This document shows positions 15,920 to 25,069 of a DNA stretch of 45,643 bases, piece after piece. The position numbers were made by a program, and so were the translations under genes. The first letter of the stretch is position 1; each line of letters opens with the position of its first letter. Source of the DNA: Lachnospiraceae bacterium (GTDB lineage: Bacteria > Bacillota > Clostridia > Lachnospirales > Lachnospiraceae); the NCBI GenBank assembly GCA_017621075.1, contig JAGATV010000012.1:1-45643 (forward strand), given 5' to 3'. The notes under the pieces are model-generated. The model made no database searches. It had not been told where the DNA came from and worked only from the letters and a program-made list of their open reading frames with translations.

Positions 15920-16618
15920 ATGGAAAAAGAATGTATTCTGGTGGTGGATGATGACCGTGATATCGTTTCCACCTTAAAGATCCAGCTGGAGAAAGAGGAT
16001 TACACGGTGCTTGTGGCTTATAACGGCGCAGAAGCCCTGGATGTCTTAAGCACCCGAAAGGTCCACCTGATCCTTTTAGATATCATGATGCCACAGATGG
16101 ACGGCTTTTCCGCTATCATGAAGATCCGGGAGCGGCAGAACATCCCCATTCTGGTCATGTCTGCCAAATCCGAGGAATCTGACAAGATCCTGGGACTCTC
16201 CATCGGTGCCGACGACTATATTGCCAAGCCCTTCCATTATAAAGAAGTGCTTGCCCGCATCAAAAGCCAGCTCAGGCGGTATATGCAGTTAGGAGGCTTC
16301 CATAATCCTTCCGATATGGTGCAGATCGGAAGGCTCTGCTATGACTTTACGGCCCATACCCTGACAGCGGATGGGGAACCTGTAAAGCTCACCGCCAAGG
16401 AAACCCAGATCCTTGAGCTTCTGATGCGGTATCCGGGGCGGATCTTCTCCGCCGAGGAAATCTATTCCAGCGTATGGCAGGAGCCTATTCTTTATAACGG
16501 TGAGAACACCGTAATGGTACATATCAGACGCATTCGTGAAAAAATCGAGATCAATCCGGGGGAACCGGAATATTTAAAGGTGGTGTGGGGCATTGGATAC
16601 AAATTTGAAAAAAGGTAA
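15920..16618 (+). CDS. OmpR-type response regulator
   Basis: 232 residues. The receiver has DDDRD, phosphorylation site Asp54 in LLDIMMP, MSAKSEE and the Lys in AKPFH. The C-terminal winged helix has TAKETQILELLMRYPG and VMVHIRRIREK. It resembles the VanR/CzcR-like regulators common in Lachnospiraceae. First gene of a four-gene plus-strand run; its 3' end overlaps the kinase gene by 26 bases. It probably controls its own run through the direct repeat upstream. Confidence 0.92.
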   Translation: MEKECILVVDDDRDIVSTLKIQLEKEDYTVLVAYNGAEALDVLSTRKVHLILLDIMMPQMDGFSAIMKIRERQNIPILVMSAKSEESDKILGLSIGADDYIAKPFHYKEVLARIKSQLRRYMQLGGFHNPSDMVQIGRLCYDFTAHTLTADGEPVKLTAKETQILELLMRYPGRIFSAEEIYSSVWQEPILYNGENTVMVHIRRIREKIEINPGEPEYLKVVWGIGYKFEKR

Positions 16619-18689
16619 AAGAATCAGAGCTTTTTGTTATCGCATGGCTGCTCTTGGGGCACTGTGCACCATGATCGCTTCTGCCCTGCTTGGGCAGGAT
16701 GCACTGAAAAATCTCTATCACGAAGGGTGGGGCACCCTCACCGGGAGGATTTACTATCTCACAGAATTCAGAGAACTTACGGCCTCACTCTACATGGAGG
16801 CCCTGACCGGCTATGCCGGCATGGGGGATGACAAAGGCTACCCCCTTACGGACAGTAATGCCGCCTCACTTGCCGGGGAAGCCGAAGATGCCTTTTGGGA
16901 TGCTGTCAATCTGTATGACAGAGACCTTCTTTATTATGTAAAAAGGGACGGCAACCGAATGAAGAGCAGCAAGGAGGCCGGCAACATCTCTTACCCTCTC
17001 TTCTCTGAGTATGACGGGCATTTGCTGCTCCCGGAAGATGCGACCCTTCTGTGCTACTGGAACGGTTCCGAATCGAAACTGCATTTCTTTTCCGATACAG
17101 CTTCCTCGCCTTTGGGCATCAGCACACGGCTGTACAAAGGGCCCTATTATCCCAATGGCGAAAATGCCACAAGCGTCCGGCTGGTGATCGCACTGAAAGA
17201 GGATTCCGACTATGCTTCTCTCACCTTGTCCCAGATGCAAAAAACCGCAGACAACTACCGCCTGATCCTCTGGATCTTCTTAGGCAGCACAGCCCTGTTT
17301 TGCTGCAGCCTCTTCTTAAGCCTGCTTTCCGGTGCCTCCGCCCGCAAGGCTGCAGCAAGCTATGCAGCTTTTGCCTCGCACATCCGTCTGGAATGGAAAT
17401 TACTCCTGCTCCTTTTGTGCTTTTTGTATATACGCGACATCCTGTACTCCTTAACAGATTTCCTTTACGCATATCCTTCCTTGTGGATCTGCTTTGTCAT
17501 GGGTTGCCTTTTGTATCTGTATCTCACGGACCTGATCCACAACCCGGTGGCCCTGTGGAAGCATTCCTATATCGGCGGTTTCTTCCGTTTTCTCCGAAAT
17601 TATAGGAATGGCATTCCCTGGTACCGCAGGGCGCTGCATTTGTGCATCATAATATGGGGTTGCGCCCTGTTGCTTGTCTGTGGCGGGTGTTTCCTGCTCT
17701 TTTACGGAGAATATCTGCTTTTAACCCTGACAGGCCGGGGATTTTCCACCGCTGTCGACCTGACACCGTTTATCCTGGCATGTTTCCTGATGAGCCTGTT
17801 GCTCTTTGTTACCGGTATCCTGCTGTATCGTTTCCTTAAGGATACCTCTGCCATTTCCGGAAAACTGGCTGCTTTAAAAGGTGGCAATGCCGGAGCACCC
17901 TTGCAATTTTCCGGGCATTCTCTGTTGAAGGAGGTAGCCAATGATCTGAACGAAGTGGAAAACGGCATTGAAAACGCCGTGGAGCAAAGAGACCGCTCCA
18001 ACCGGATGCGGGTGGAACTGATCACCAATGTGTCCCACGATTTAAAGACACCGTTAACTTCCATTATCAATTACGCCGATCTGCTCTGCGAGGAGGACCT
18101 GCCCAAGCCTGCCTCCGAATATGCCCGTTCCCTTCAGGCAAAGGCTTACCGCCTAAAGAGTATGGTACAGGATGTATTCGACCTTTCCAAGGCGACCAGC
18201 GGCAATCTGCCTTTGGAAAAGACCCAGCTGGATCTGGCCAAGCTGATCCGCCAGACTCTGGCCGACATGGAGGAACGCATCGGCGAGAGCACCCTGACCG
18301 TCAAGCTGAGCATCGCAGACGAACCCATTATGATCGAAGCCGACGGAGAAAAACTTTACCGGGTATTCCAGAACCTGATCGTGAACGCCCTGCAGTATTC
18401 CCTGGAAAATTCCCGCATCCACATCCAGCTTACCCGCGAGAATGGCTTCGCTTATGCCAAAATCAAAAACACCTCCCGGGACGAGCTTTCCTTTGACCCG
18501 GCTGAAATCGTAGAACGCTTTGTCCGTGCCGATTCCTCCCGCACCACGGAGGGCAGCGGTCTGGGCTTATCCATTGCCCAAAGCTTCACGGAAAGCTGCG
18601 GCGGCACTTTTTCTGTGGAAATCGATGCAGACATGTTCACCGCCTGCGTATGCTTTCCCCTCTCTGAAGATAGGAGCGATCTGACATGA
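16593..18689 (+). CDS. Polytopic sensor histidine kinase
   Basis: 698 residues if started at TTG 16593, which has AAAGGTGG about ten bases upstream; a TTG at 16605 is an alternative. TM1 lies at about 17-38, followed by an extracytoplasmic sensor of about 180 residues and then five more helices (about 225-248, 270-290, 297-317, 349-375, 394-418). The HisKA domain has His482 in SHDLKTPLTSI. The ATPase domain shows NLIVNALQYS and GSGLGLSIAQS. The G1 box is less typical: KIKNTS replaces the usual D.G.G. The six-helix input part is unlike simple two-helix kinases. The gene overlaps its regulator upstream and, by four bases (ATGA), the next membrane-protein gene. Confidence 0.9.
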   Translation: MDTNLKKGKRIRAFCYRMAALGALCTMIASALLGQDALKNLYHEGWGTLTGRIYYLTEFRELTASLYMEALTGYAGMGDDKGYPLTDSNAASLAGEAEDAFWDAVNLYDRDLLYYVKRDGNRMKSSKEAGNISYPLFSEYDGHLLLPEDATLLCYWNGSESKLHFFSDTASSPLGISTRLYKGPYYPNGENATSVRLVIALKEDSDYASLTLSQMQKTADNYRLILWIFLGSTALFCCSLFLSLLSGASARKAAASYAAFASHIRLEWKLLLLLLCFLYIRDILYSLTDFLYAYPSLWICFVMGCLLYLYLTDLIHNPVALWKHSYIGGFFRFLRNYRNGIPWYRRALHLCIIIWGCALLLVCGGCFLLFYGEYLLLTLTGRGFSTAVDLTPFILACFLMSLLLFVTGILLYRFLKDTSAISGKLAALKGGNAGAPLQFSGHSLLKEVANDLNEVENGIENAVEQRDRSNRMRVELITNVSHDLKTPLTSIINYADLLCEEDLPKPASEYARSLQAKAYRLKSMVQDVFDLSKATSGNLPLEKTQLDLAKLIRQTLADMEERIGESTLTVKLSIADEPIMIEADGEKLYRVFQNLIVNALQYSLENSRIHIQLTRENGFAYAKIKNTSRDELSFDPAEIVERFVRADSSRTTEGSGLGLSIAQSFTESCGGTFSVEIDADMFTACVCFPLSEDRSDLT

Positions 18690-20260
18690 ATCGTTTTACC
18701 CTTTTTGGCAGCCGCACACTGGTGATCCTGATCTGTGTGGTAACCTTTCTTTTACAGTTGATTTCCTTTGCCACCACCTGGAGTGGTTCCAAGATTTATC
18801 TGGACGGCGTATTTCCCCACGCCTCCCTGCTGTTTGCCATTGCCATTCAGGCCATTGCATATTTTTTCAGCAACTCCCTGCGGGACAACCTGAATCCTTT
18901 GAAAACAGCGGCACTGTGTACGGCCCTCTGCTGTTCCACCTACTATTCTTATATTGGCATTTACAACTCTGTCAATTCTCCCACTGTCTACCTTCAGGAG
19001 AATTATCATTCCATCGGTCAAAAGCTCGAAGGGATCTTTTACAGAGAGCGGGAAGGGATCCTTTTGGAAGCACAGACTTCCGTAAACGAAGCAGCCTCCT
19101 GCATCGCCTCATATTATGCCTCCCTCGCCCAAAAGGAGGAGAACGCCGAAAACTGTCTTGCTGCCCTCTCAGACAGCAAGACCTCTTATACTTCCAATCT
19201 CCGTCCACCCAAACAGTCCTCCTACGAAAACTATGAGGATTATGCCGCTGCCTATCAGGCCTATATCAGGGAAGCTTCCAAGGGAATCTCCACAGAGGAG
19301 CAGGCTTACAGGGAACAAACCCTGGCCGCCTTCGGTTATGCCTCCATGGAGGAGCTTTCTTTGGCCGAGGCGGACACCCGCGCTTCCATGACAGCACTGG
19401 AAACCGCCCTGGGAGCTACAGTCACTCAGGCATTGGCCGATCTGTCCCGGGAACTGTACCAGGCCATTACCGACACCACCCTGGGCCAACCCCTGACCAC
19501 GGAAGATACCGCCTCCTTAAACCGGCTCTTTCAGGCAGCATCGCTGTGCGGATATGATCCCGGGCGGCTTTCTGACATCACTGCCTCCCTGCATCTGTGT
19601 GCAGAAGGTTCTTCCTCTGTACTGCTTGCGGATTACGAAACCTTAGTCGCCGGTCTTCCCGAAGGCCGGGTCACCGCAGCCAACACCATGGACTTGAAAA
19701 GTGCCATGGATTCCGAGATCCTAAACGCCCTCCTCTGCATCAACTCCCTGCTGCCGGAAACCAAACAGCTTTCCCTTTCCGATCCGCAGTTTCAGATCAC
19801 GGATCTCTATCTGATCCCCGTGGAGGCCTTCTGTGCTTCAGACACCCGGATGACCGCATTCCTCTCTTTGGGGGTGGCAGCCCTGATCGATGGCCTTTCC
19901 GTGCTATTTGCCCTCTCCCTGCGTGACAGGAAGCCTGTCTTTAAAAAACGCACCCTCCTCTTTAACCGGATGGAAGATTATGCTCCTTTGATCTATTCTG
20001 CGCTGCCTAAGCAGGGACTGGAAGGATTTCTGGTACAATTCCGTCCCAGTCCCCGGACAGAAAAGGACGGGTTTATGCTTATGGCGCCCATGACCGCTCT
20101 GGACTCCTACCATACACTGGCTGCTCTTCTGTGCCAGATCAATCTGGCAAGGATCGTCCCTTCCGGATTTTGGGAAAATCAAGAAGAACTTTTGTTGCTG
20201 CGGGCCAGGTTCGTATTTTGGGCAGGCTCCATGATCGCAGAGAAAAGAGGCCTTACATGA
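18686..20260 (+). CDS. Unrecognised membrane protein with large extracytoplasmic domain
   Basis: 524 residues; I do not recognise the family. Three helices lie near the N-terminus (about 11-33, 46-62, 74-94). A region of about 295 residues follows, rich in Ala, Glu, Ser and Tyr with predicted long helices (QTSVNEAASCIASYYASLAQ and similar); it is probably outside and coiled. TM4 lies at about 390-412 (LGVAALIDGLSVLFALSL), then a cytoplasmic tail of about 110 residues. The start codon overlaps the kinase stop as ATGA, and its stop overlaps the next start the same way, so translation is coupled. It may be the sensed or controlled component of the two-component system. No enzyme motif is visible. 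Confidence 0.8.
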   Translation: MNRFTLFGSRTLVILICVVTFLLQLISFATTWSGSKIYLDGVFPHASLLFAIAIQAIAYFFSNSLRDNLNPLKTAALCTALCCSTYYSYIGIYNSVNSPTVYLQENYHSIGQKLEGIFYREREGILLEAQTSVNEAASCIASYYASLAQKEENAENCLAALSDSKTSYTSNLRPPKQSSYENYEDYAAAYQAYIREASKGISTEEQAYREQTLAAFGYASMEELSLAEADTRASMTALETALGATVTQALADLSRELYQAITDTTLGQPLTTEDTASLNRLFQAASLCGYDPGRLSDITASLHLCAEGSSSVLLADYETLVAGLPEGRVTAANTMDLKSAMDSEILNALLCINSLLPETKQLSLSDPQFQITDLYLIPVEAFCASDTRMTAFLSLGVAALIDGLSVLFALSLRDRKPVFKKRTLLFNRMEDYAPLIYSALPKQGLEGFLVQFRPSPRTEKDGFMLMAPMTALDSYHTLAALLCQINLARIVPSGFWENQEELLLLRARFVFWAGSMIAEKRGLT

Positions 20261-20883
20261 ACAGCTTACTCTTATCCGTTTTTACCGCAATTTTATTTTT
20301 CTTTCACCGCTTTCTTCGGTCTCACAGCAGACCGGACAGACTACGGGAGGCCTTCTTGGCCACCTGGCTCTTGGACACCGTGTTCGCACTCTGCGGTGCT
20401 GTGGTCAGCTTTACCCTGTACAGCTATGATCTCTATTCCTGCCTGACCTTCCGCAGCTTAAGCCTGGCCGGTGTGTATCTTCTGTCCACCGCCCTGTTTC
20501 TTTTGCTGGCGCCCTCGGGTCCGTCACTTCTCTTAAAAAGAAGGCCCTCCTCCGGGGAAGAGATCCTTTCTGCAGAATACCGCTTTCAGAATGCTCTGGA
20601 GTTTGTGCGGGATTTTTTCCTGCTGCTTTTATTTCTCATGCCCCTTTTGTTCGCCCTGTCGGGACACTTGGACCACAATATCCCTCTTCTGCTGAAATGG
20701 CAGGAGGATGAGATCTATGGCGGTTTCTGCTTTGTTGCCTTCCTGGTGCTCCTGCCCTTAAGCCTCCGCCAAAGTCTTTTCTGGTTAAAAAGCCTGCGGG
20801 AAACTCCTTCCAGGCAGGAACTTACCCTTCTTGGAAACTACGAGGCCCATATCCGCTACCGTGGGAGGAACCTGCGGATATAG
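20257..20883 (+). CDS. Unrecognised integral membrane protein, last gene of the two-component module
   Basis: 208 residues with five likely helices (about 3-20, 33-56, 68-86, 117-136, 154-170). The start at 20257 is fixed by the ATGA overlap with the gene before it; the longer upstream frame has no ribosome site. Between TM3 and TM4 is a basic cytoplasmic loop (LLLKRRPSSGEE). The C-terminus is short and basic (YRGRNLRI). I do not recognise the family. Strict overlap with the gene before it suggests the two proteins form a complex. Confidence 0.75.
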   Translation: MNSLLLSVFTAILFFFHRFLRSHSRPDRLREAFLATWLLDTVFALCGAVVSFTLYSYDLYSCLTFRSLSLAGVYLLSTALFLLLAPSGPSLLLKRRPSSGEEILSAEYRFQNALEFVRDFFLLLLFLMPLLFALSGHLDHNIPLLLKWQEDEIYGGFCFVAFLVLLPLSLRQSLFWLKSLRETPSRQELTLLGNYEAHIRYRGRNLRI

Positions 20884-20933
20884 CCGACATAACCTGCCGG
20901 GAATCTGCGAAAGACTTCATAAAACAATGTCGG

Positions 20934-20951
20934 ATTGAATAAATATTCCTT
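20934..20951. promoter_or_regulatory. ArgR/AhrC-type box upstream of argG
   Basis: ATTGAATAAATATTCCTT matches WNTGAATWWWWATTCANW at 17 of 18 positions. A degenerate second half-site (TAATTCA) follows directly. It lies about 40 bases upstream of the argG -35 box. A 7-base inverted repeat, CCGACAT (20884-20890) and ATGTCGG (20927-20933), stands just before it. Confidence 0.6.
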
Positions 20952-20989
20952 AATTCATTTTAATTATACATTTTATACACTTTTCCCCC

Positions 20990-21018
20990 TTGCTTTTCCC
21001 AATGGAATGTTGTATAGT
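20990..21018 (+). promoter_or_regulatory. Probable argG promoter
   Basis: TTGCTT (20990-20995), 17-base spacer, TATAGT (21013-21018), 54 bases before the argG ATG. A reverse half-site TTATTCAATCAAAT near 21030 lies in the leader and may be another weak ArgR contact. Confidence 0.6.
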
Positions 21019-21071
21019 AATTTCAGACTGTTATTCAATCAAATACCTATTTTATTATGGAGGCACCTATC

Positions 21072-22295
21072 ATGAAAGAAAAAGTTATCTTAGCTTACTC
21101 CGGAGGTCTGGATACCACAGCCATCATTCCCTGGCTGAAAGAAAACTTTGATTATGAAGTCATCTGCGTCTGCGTGGACTGTGGTCAGGCTGAAGAACTG
21201 GACGGTCTTGAGGAAAGGGCCAAGTCCTGTGGAGCATCCAAGCTGTACATTGAAAACGTGATCGATGAGTTCTGTGATGAGTACATAGTTCCCTGCGTAC
21301 AGGCAAATGCCATTTATGAAAACAAGTACCTGTTAGGCACTTCCATGGCAAGACCCCTGATCGCAAAGAAACTGGTTGAGATCGCCAGAAAAGAAGGCGC
21401 TACTGCTATATGCCACGGCGCTACGGGAAAGGGCAATGACCAGATCCGTTTTGAACTGGGCATCAAGGCTCTGGCTCCTGACATCAAGATCATTGCAGCA
21501 TGGAGAAACGAGAAATGGACCATGGATTCCCGTGAATCCGAAATTGCCTACTGTCAGGCACACGGCATCCATCTTCCTTTCTCTGCGGACTCTTCTTACA
21601 GCCGTGACCGCAATATATGGCACATCAGCCACGAAGGTCTGGAGCTGGAAGATCCTGCAAACGAGCCTAATTACGACCATCTGTTAGTATTGGGGACCAC
21701 TCCCGAGAAGGCTCCCGATGAAGGTGAGTATGTGACCATGACTTTTGAAAAAGGGGTTCCCACTTCCGTAAATGGTCAGAAGATGAAGGTTTCCGATATT
21801 ATCCACACCCTGAATGAGCTGGGCGGCAAACATGGTATCGGCATTATTGATATCGTAGAGAACCGTGTGGTCGGCATGAAGTCCAGAGGTGTTTATGAAA
21901 CCCCCGGCGGAACCATCCTCATGGAAGCTCATCAGCAGTTGGAAGAGCTGATCCTGGACCGTGACACCTACGCTCTGAAAAAAGAAATGGGCAGCAAGTT
22001 TGCAAGCCTGGTTTACGAGGGCAAGTGGTTCACTCCTTTGCGTCAGGCTGAACAGGCATTTATCGAGAAGACACAGGAATATGTGACCGGCGAAGTAAAA
22101 TTCAAGCTCTACAAGGGCAATATCATCAAGGCCGGCACCACCTCTCCTTACAGCCTGTACAATGAAAGTATTGCATCCTTCACCACCGGCGACCTGTACG
22201 ATCACCACGATGCAGAGGGCTTCATCAATCTGTTCGGTCTCTCCTGCAAGGTACGCGCCATGAAGATGCAGGAGCAGGGGATCGACCTTCTGTAA
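21072..22295 (+). CDS. argG: Argininosuccinate synthase
   Basis: 407 residues. The ATP-binding motif is [15 protein letters not shown] at the N-terminus. Further family blocks are [42 protein letters not shown] and [13 protein letters not shown]. It joins citrulline and aspartate. I chose ATG 21072 because GGAGG lies eight bases before it; the ATG at 21057 is part of that ribosome site. argH, usually adjacent, is absent; a DUF1294 gene follows after 27 bases. Confidence 0.97.
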   Translation: MKEKVILAYSGGLDTTAIIPWLKENFDYEVICVCVDCGQAEELDGLEERAKSCGASKLYIENVIDEFCDEYIVPCVQANAIYENKYLLGTSMARPLIAKKLVEIARKEGATAICHGATGKGNDQIRFELGIKALAPDIKIIAAWRNEKWTMDSRESEIAYCQAHGIHLPFSADSSYSRDRNIWHISHEGLELEDPANEPNYDHLLVLGTTPEKAPDEGEYVTMTFEKGVPTSVNGQKMKVSDIIHTLNELGGKHGIGIIDIVENRVVGMKSRGVYETPGGTILMEAHQQLEELILDRDTYALKKEMGSKFASLVYEGKWFTPLRQAEQAFIEKTQEYVTGEVKFKLYKGNIIKAGTTSPYSLYNESIASFTTGDLYDHHDAEGFINLFGLSCKVRAMKMQEQGIDLL

Positions 22296-22322
22296 ATCCC
22301 AAGAAAGTATGAGGTATCTGTA

Positions 22323-22619
22323 ATGCCACAACTGACCATGTTCCTGGGAACGGTACTTTTATGTTACCTGGTCCTTTTAAACATCATCGGCTTTGTCATT
22401 ATGGGCATAGACAAAAAAAGAGCCATCCGGGGTGCTTTCCGCATCTCGGAGGCTTCTCTTTTTTTAACAGCCTTTTTAGGTGGCAGTCTCGGCTGCATCC
22501 TCGGCATGCACCACTTCCGCCACAAGACAAAGCACTGGTATTTTAAATACGGCATGCCTGCCATTTTTATCTTGCAAGTAATGTGTTTGGTACTTTTCTG
22601 CGGGATCTTCCTGTGGTAA
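22323..22619 (+). CDS. DUF1294 small membrane protein
   Basis: 98 residues: an N-terminal helix, the family signature MGIDKKRAIRGAFRISE, a second helix with FLGGSLGCILGM, then RHKTKHWYFKYGMPAI and a C-terminal helix. Function is unknown for the family. It starts 27 bases after argG and is likely on the same transcript. Confidence 0.9.
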   Translation: MPQLTMFLGTVLLCYLVLLNIIGFVIMGIDKKRAIRGAFRISEASLFLTAFLGGSLGCILGMHHFRHKTKHWYFKYGMPAIFILQVMCLVLFCGIFLW

Positions 22620-22679
22620 ACTATAAGCATACCGGTACAGGTCTGACCATGATCTGTCCGGCCGGAAAGGCGGTGCCCC

Positions 22680-23384
22680 ATGCATATTGCGATCTGTGAT
22701 GATAATGTAGCTGACCGAAAACAATTGGAACGGCTGTTAAAAAAGGAATCCGATAAACGTGCTGCCACCACGGGGATCCTCTATACGGATTCCTACGGCA
22801 ATGCTTCTGCACTATTATCAAATCCCATGCAATATGATGCTTTTTTTATTGATATGTGTGAGACCATCGGGGTCAGCGCTCTTTCCATCGCCACAGAGCT
22901 GACCGCCAGAGGCGTCAGTGCTCCCCTGATCTTATGCTGTTCCAAGGTGAATTACAGGGAGCAGGATTTCCCCGGCAATACACTTTTTCTGGATAAACCC
23001 ATCCGCACGTCCGAACTTTCCGACAGCATCGATCATGCCCTTCGGATCAAAGCGCAAACCTGCCCTTTGATCGAATTGCGGGAGGACAAGGACACCATCT
23101 ATGTCACAGAAGCAGACATCCTGTACGCCGTGGAGGAAGGGCGCCTCACCAAGGTCACCCTTGCAGACGGCAGAAGTGTCAACCTGAATACCTCTGCCGC
23201 CAACTTCTTTTCCGAGGTGGAAAATCATCCTTCTTTCCTGCAGCCTTCTGTCAGGACAGTCATCAACTGCCGGCATGTCCGCCGTTTAGGTTTCCATAAA
23301 GCAGTCATGACTGACGGCACCGTATTTAAGATTGCCGGAAGCTGCATGGCTTATGCCAGGGATGCCTGCTCCCGTTTCTCTTAA
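22680..23384 (+). CDS. LytTR-type response regulator
   Basis: 234 residues. The N-terminal receiver begins AICDDNVADRKQ, has the likely phosphorylation Asp in AFFIDMCE and the Lys in FLDKPIR. The C-terminal LytTR DNA-binding domain starts near IELREDKDTIYV and contains ILYAVEEGRLTKV and VINCRHVRRLG. No partner kinase gene is adjacent. The ribosome site is GGAAAGGCGG. It probably controls cell-surface or peptide-signalling genes elsewhere; the target is unknown. Confidence 0.88.
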   Translation: MHIAICDDNVADRKQLERLLKKESDKRAATTGILYTDSYGNASALLSNPMQYDAFFIDMCETIGVSALSIATELTARGVSAPLILCCSKVNYREQDFPGNTLFLDKPIRTSELSDSIDHALRIKAQTCPLIELREDKDTIYVTEADILYAVEEGRLTKVTLADGRSVNLNTSAANFFSEVENHPSFLQPSVRTVINCRHVRRLGFHKAVMTDGTVFKIAGSCMAYARDACSRFS

Positions 23385-23504
23385 TTGGGCTTTACTGCCC
23401 GAAGTTCAATATAGCTGCGCTCTCCCCAAGTCTCTAACCGGATATGGGGATATAGCCTTCTTTCATACTTGCCATTTTCAGATCCTGCTGCCGCCACTTA
23501 CCAT

Positions 23505-24341
23505 CTATGCAGTAACCACTATGCCGCCGTCATTGGCATACATGCTGCCTACCCCTCTGGTATTCATGATACGGCATTCTTTAAACCGGCCCTTTTCCAT
23601 CAGCATATCCTTTACCTGCCGGGCACGCTCCGGTGCGTTACAGTGTGAGATCAGAAGGATCTTGCCTTCCTGATCCTTTACCTCCGAAACCATGAGCCCC
23701 ACCATCTTCGCCAATGCCTTCTTCATCCCCACTGACTGCCCTCTCTGCACAATCACGCCGTCATCGGCTCCCATCACGGGCTTGATGCTCAGCGTAGATG
23801 CCACCAACGCTTTCACATTGGACAGACGGCCATTCTTTCTCAGGGTCTCCAGATTGTCCAGCACGAAGTAAGTTTCCATCTCATCCCGGAACTTTTCAAT
23901 CTGCTCCACAATGGTCTCAAAAGGAAGTCCCTGTTCTTCCAATTCCATGATCTTGTATGCGATCTGGGTCTCGCCACAGCAGGCAGACTTGGAATCCACC
24001 ACATAGATCTGCTTGGGTCCGTATTTTTCTTCGTAAAGATTCTTGCCCAACACGGCACTGTTGTAAGTTCCGCTGAGGCGGGAGGTCAGAGTGATGACCC
24101 ACACATGCTCGGCTTCTGTGCGGTAAGCCTCCATGAAACGCTCCGGGGAAGGGCAGGAGGACTTGGGACAGTCGGGACATTCAGCCACCCGCTTTAAGAA
24201 CTCGGCCTGATCAAAGTCCTCGTCATCCTGAATATGATAATCTCCCACCTGCAGGCTCAGAGGAACGATCTCGATCCTTTCATTGGATAGATATCCTTCC
24301 GGAAATTCACAACAACTGTCTGCGACGATCTTGTAGCTCAT
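23505..24341 (-). CDS. DegV-family fatty-acid-binding protein
   Basis: 278 residues. DegV blocks are IVADSCCEFP at the N-terminus, the CPSPERFMEAY segment, TLTSRLSGTYNSA for the lipid carboxylate, YVVDSKSACCGE and LETLRKNGRLSNVKA. In Firmicutes these FakB-type proteins hand fatty acids to the FakA kinase; a Lachnospiraceae DegV need not do so. A palindrome over the likely transcription start may be its operator. It is single, with no fakA here. Confidence 0.92.
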   Translation of the reverse strand: MSYKIVADSCCEFPEGYLSNERIEIVPLSLQVGDYHIQDDEDFDQAEFLKRVAECPDCPKSSCPSPERFMEAYRTEAEHVWVITLTSRLSGTYNSAVLGKNLYEEKYGPKQIYVVDSKSACCGETQIAYKIMELEEQGLPFETIVEQIEKFRDEMETYFVLDNLETLRKNGRLSNVKALVASTLSIKPVMGADDGVIVQRGQSVGMKKALAKMVGLMVSEVKDQEGKILLISHCNAPERARQVKDMLMEKGRFKECRIMNTRGVGSMYANDGGIVVTA

Positions 24342-24387
24342 AACATTTCTCCATTTGCTCTAGATTATTTATTTTTCCAAACCCTTG

Positions 24388-24410
24388 TATGTAGTTTTCG
24401 TTACTACATA
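24388..24410. promoter_or_regulatory. Palindromic candidate operator at the degV promoter
   Basis: TATGTAGT (24388-24395) and ACTACATA (24403-24410) are perfect inverted arms around a 7-base centre. The palindrome directly follows the -10 box of the degV promoter, where a repressor would block transcription. The cognate regulator is not known. Confidence 0.5.
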
Positions 24411-24438
24411 TAATATCACAACCGCCGTGTCTCGTAAA
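24410..24438 (-). promoter_or_regulatory. Probable degV promoter
   Basis: Minus strand: TTTACG (24433-24438), 17-base spacer, TATTAT (24410-24415), about 70 bases before the degV start. Confidence 0.5.
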
Positions 24439-24474
24439 CCCCTAATTATATTTTTCTCATTTTTCCTTTCTTCA

Positions 24475-24503
24475 TGTACAGAAGGCACTATTCGTGATAT
24501 GAT
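24475..24503 (+). promoter_or_regulatory. Probable promoter of the 24531 gene
   Basis: TGTACA (24475-24480), 17-base spacer, TATGAT (24498-24503), 28 bases upstream of the ATG. Confidence 0.5.
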
Positions 24504-24530
24504 AAATCCAGCACAGAAACAGGAGGCACT

Positions 24531-25028
24531 ATGATAGCTTTACAGATCACTTCTCTAAAAAACCTTATGAACCAGCTTCTGACCGGGGATGCCTTCGACG
24601 ATTTCCTTTTGGAGGAAGCAACCATCCGCACTGCTGTAACCTATACCATTGACGGGCATGTCTATCCTGATTTTTACCCGATGGAGGAAAGAGACACTGC
24701 CGCCCCGTATCTGTTACAGCCCTGGAGTGAAACAAAAGGGCTGTGCTTCAACCTGATCAAAGGCAGACGCACACCCCTCTATTTCAAATTTGTATTTCAG
24801 CTAAAACCCGAAAAGACTACCCTGCTTTTGGAAAGAGAGCTGCCCGGAACCGACCATGCTCCCGTAAAAGCCCTGGTCCTCACCTTGAAATATGATGCCC
24901 AGGGTTCCGTTCTGACCACAGGCACTTCTTACCATACTTTTGTCCTTGGCAGAGAGATCGATGCCCTTTGGGACGGGACTGTACGAAAATATCTTTCTGC
25001 CCGGGGCATCCCGTTTGAGCTTCTGTAA
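24531..25028 (+). CDS. DUF5721-like protein of unknown function
   Basis: 165 soluble residues. The pattern (SLKNLMNQLLTGDAFDDFLL at the start, then TYTIDGHVYPDFY, LCFNLIKGRRTPLYFKFVFQ) resembles a family widespread in Lachnospiraceae that I recall as DUF5721; the assignment is from memory. No catalytic motif is seen. The ATG has AGGAGG upstream. Single gene, convergent with spoVAE, divergent from degV. Confidence 0.75.
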   Translation: MIALQITSLKNLMNQLLTGDAFDDFLLEEATIRTAVTYTIDGHVYPDFYPMEERDTAAPYLLQPWSETKGLCFNLIKGRRTPLYFKFVFQLKPEKTTLLLERELPGTDHAPVKALVLTLKYDAQGSVLTTGTSYHTFVLGREIDALWDGTVRKYLSARGIPFELL

Positions 25029-25069
25029 TCTGATCCTGCTTTATTGGGGCATCTTCTCTTTTCTGCCTG

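Noticed and set aside
23396-23416. Short GGGC/GCCC stem after the LytTR gene as terminator
   Set aside because: Only four pairs and no T run; too weak to call.
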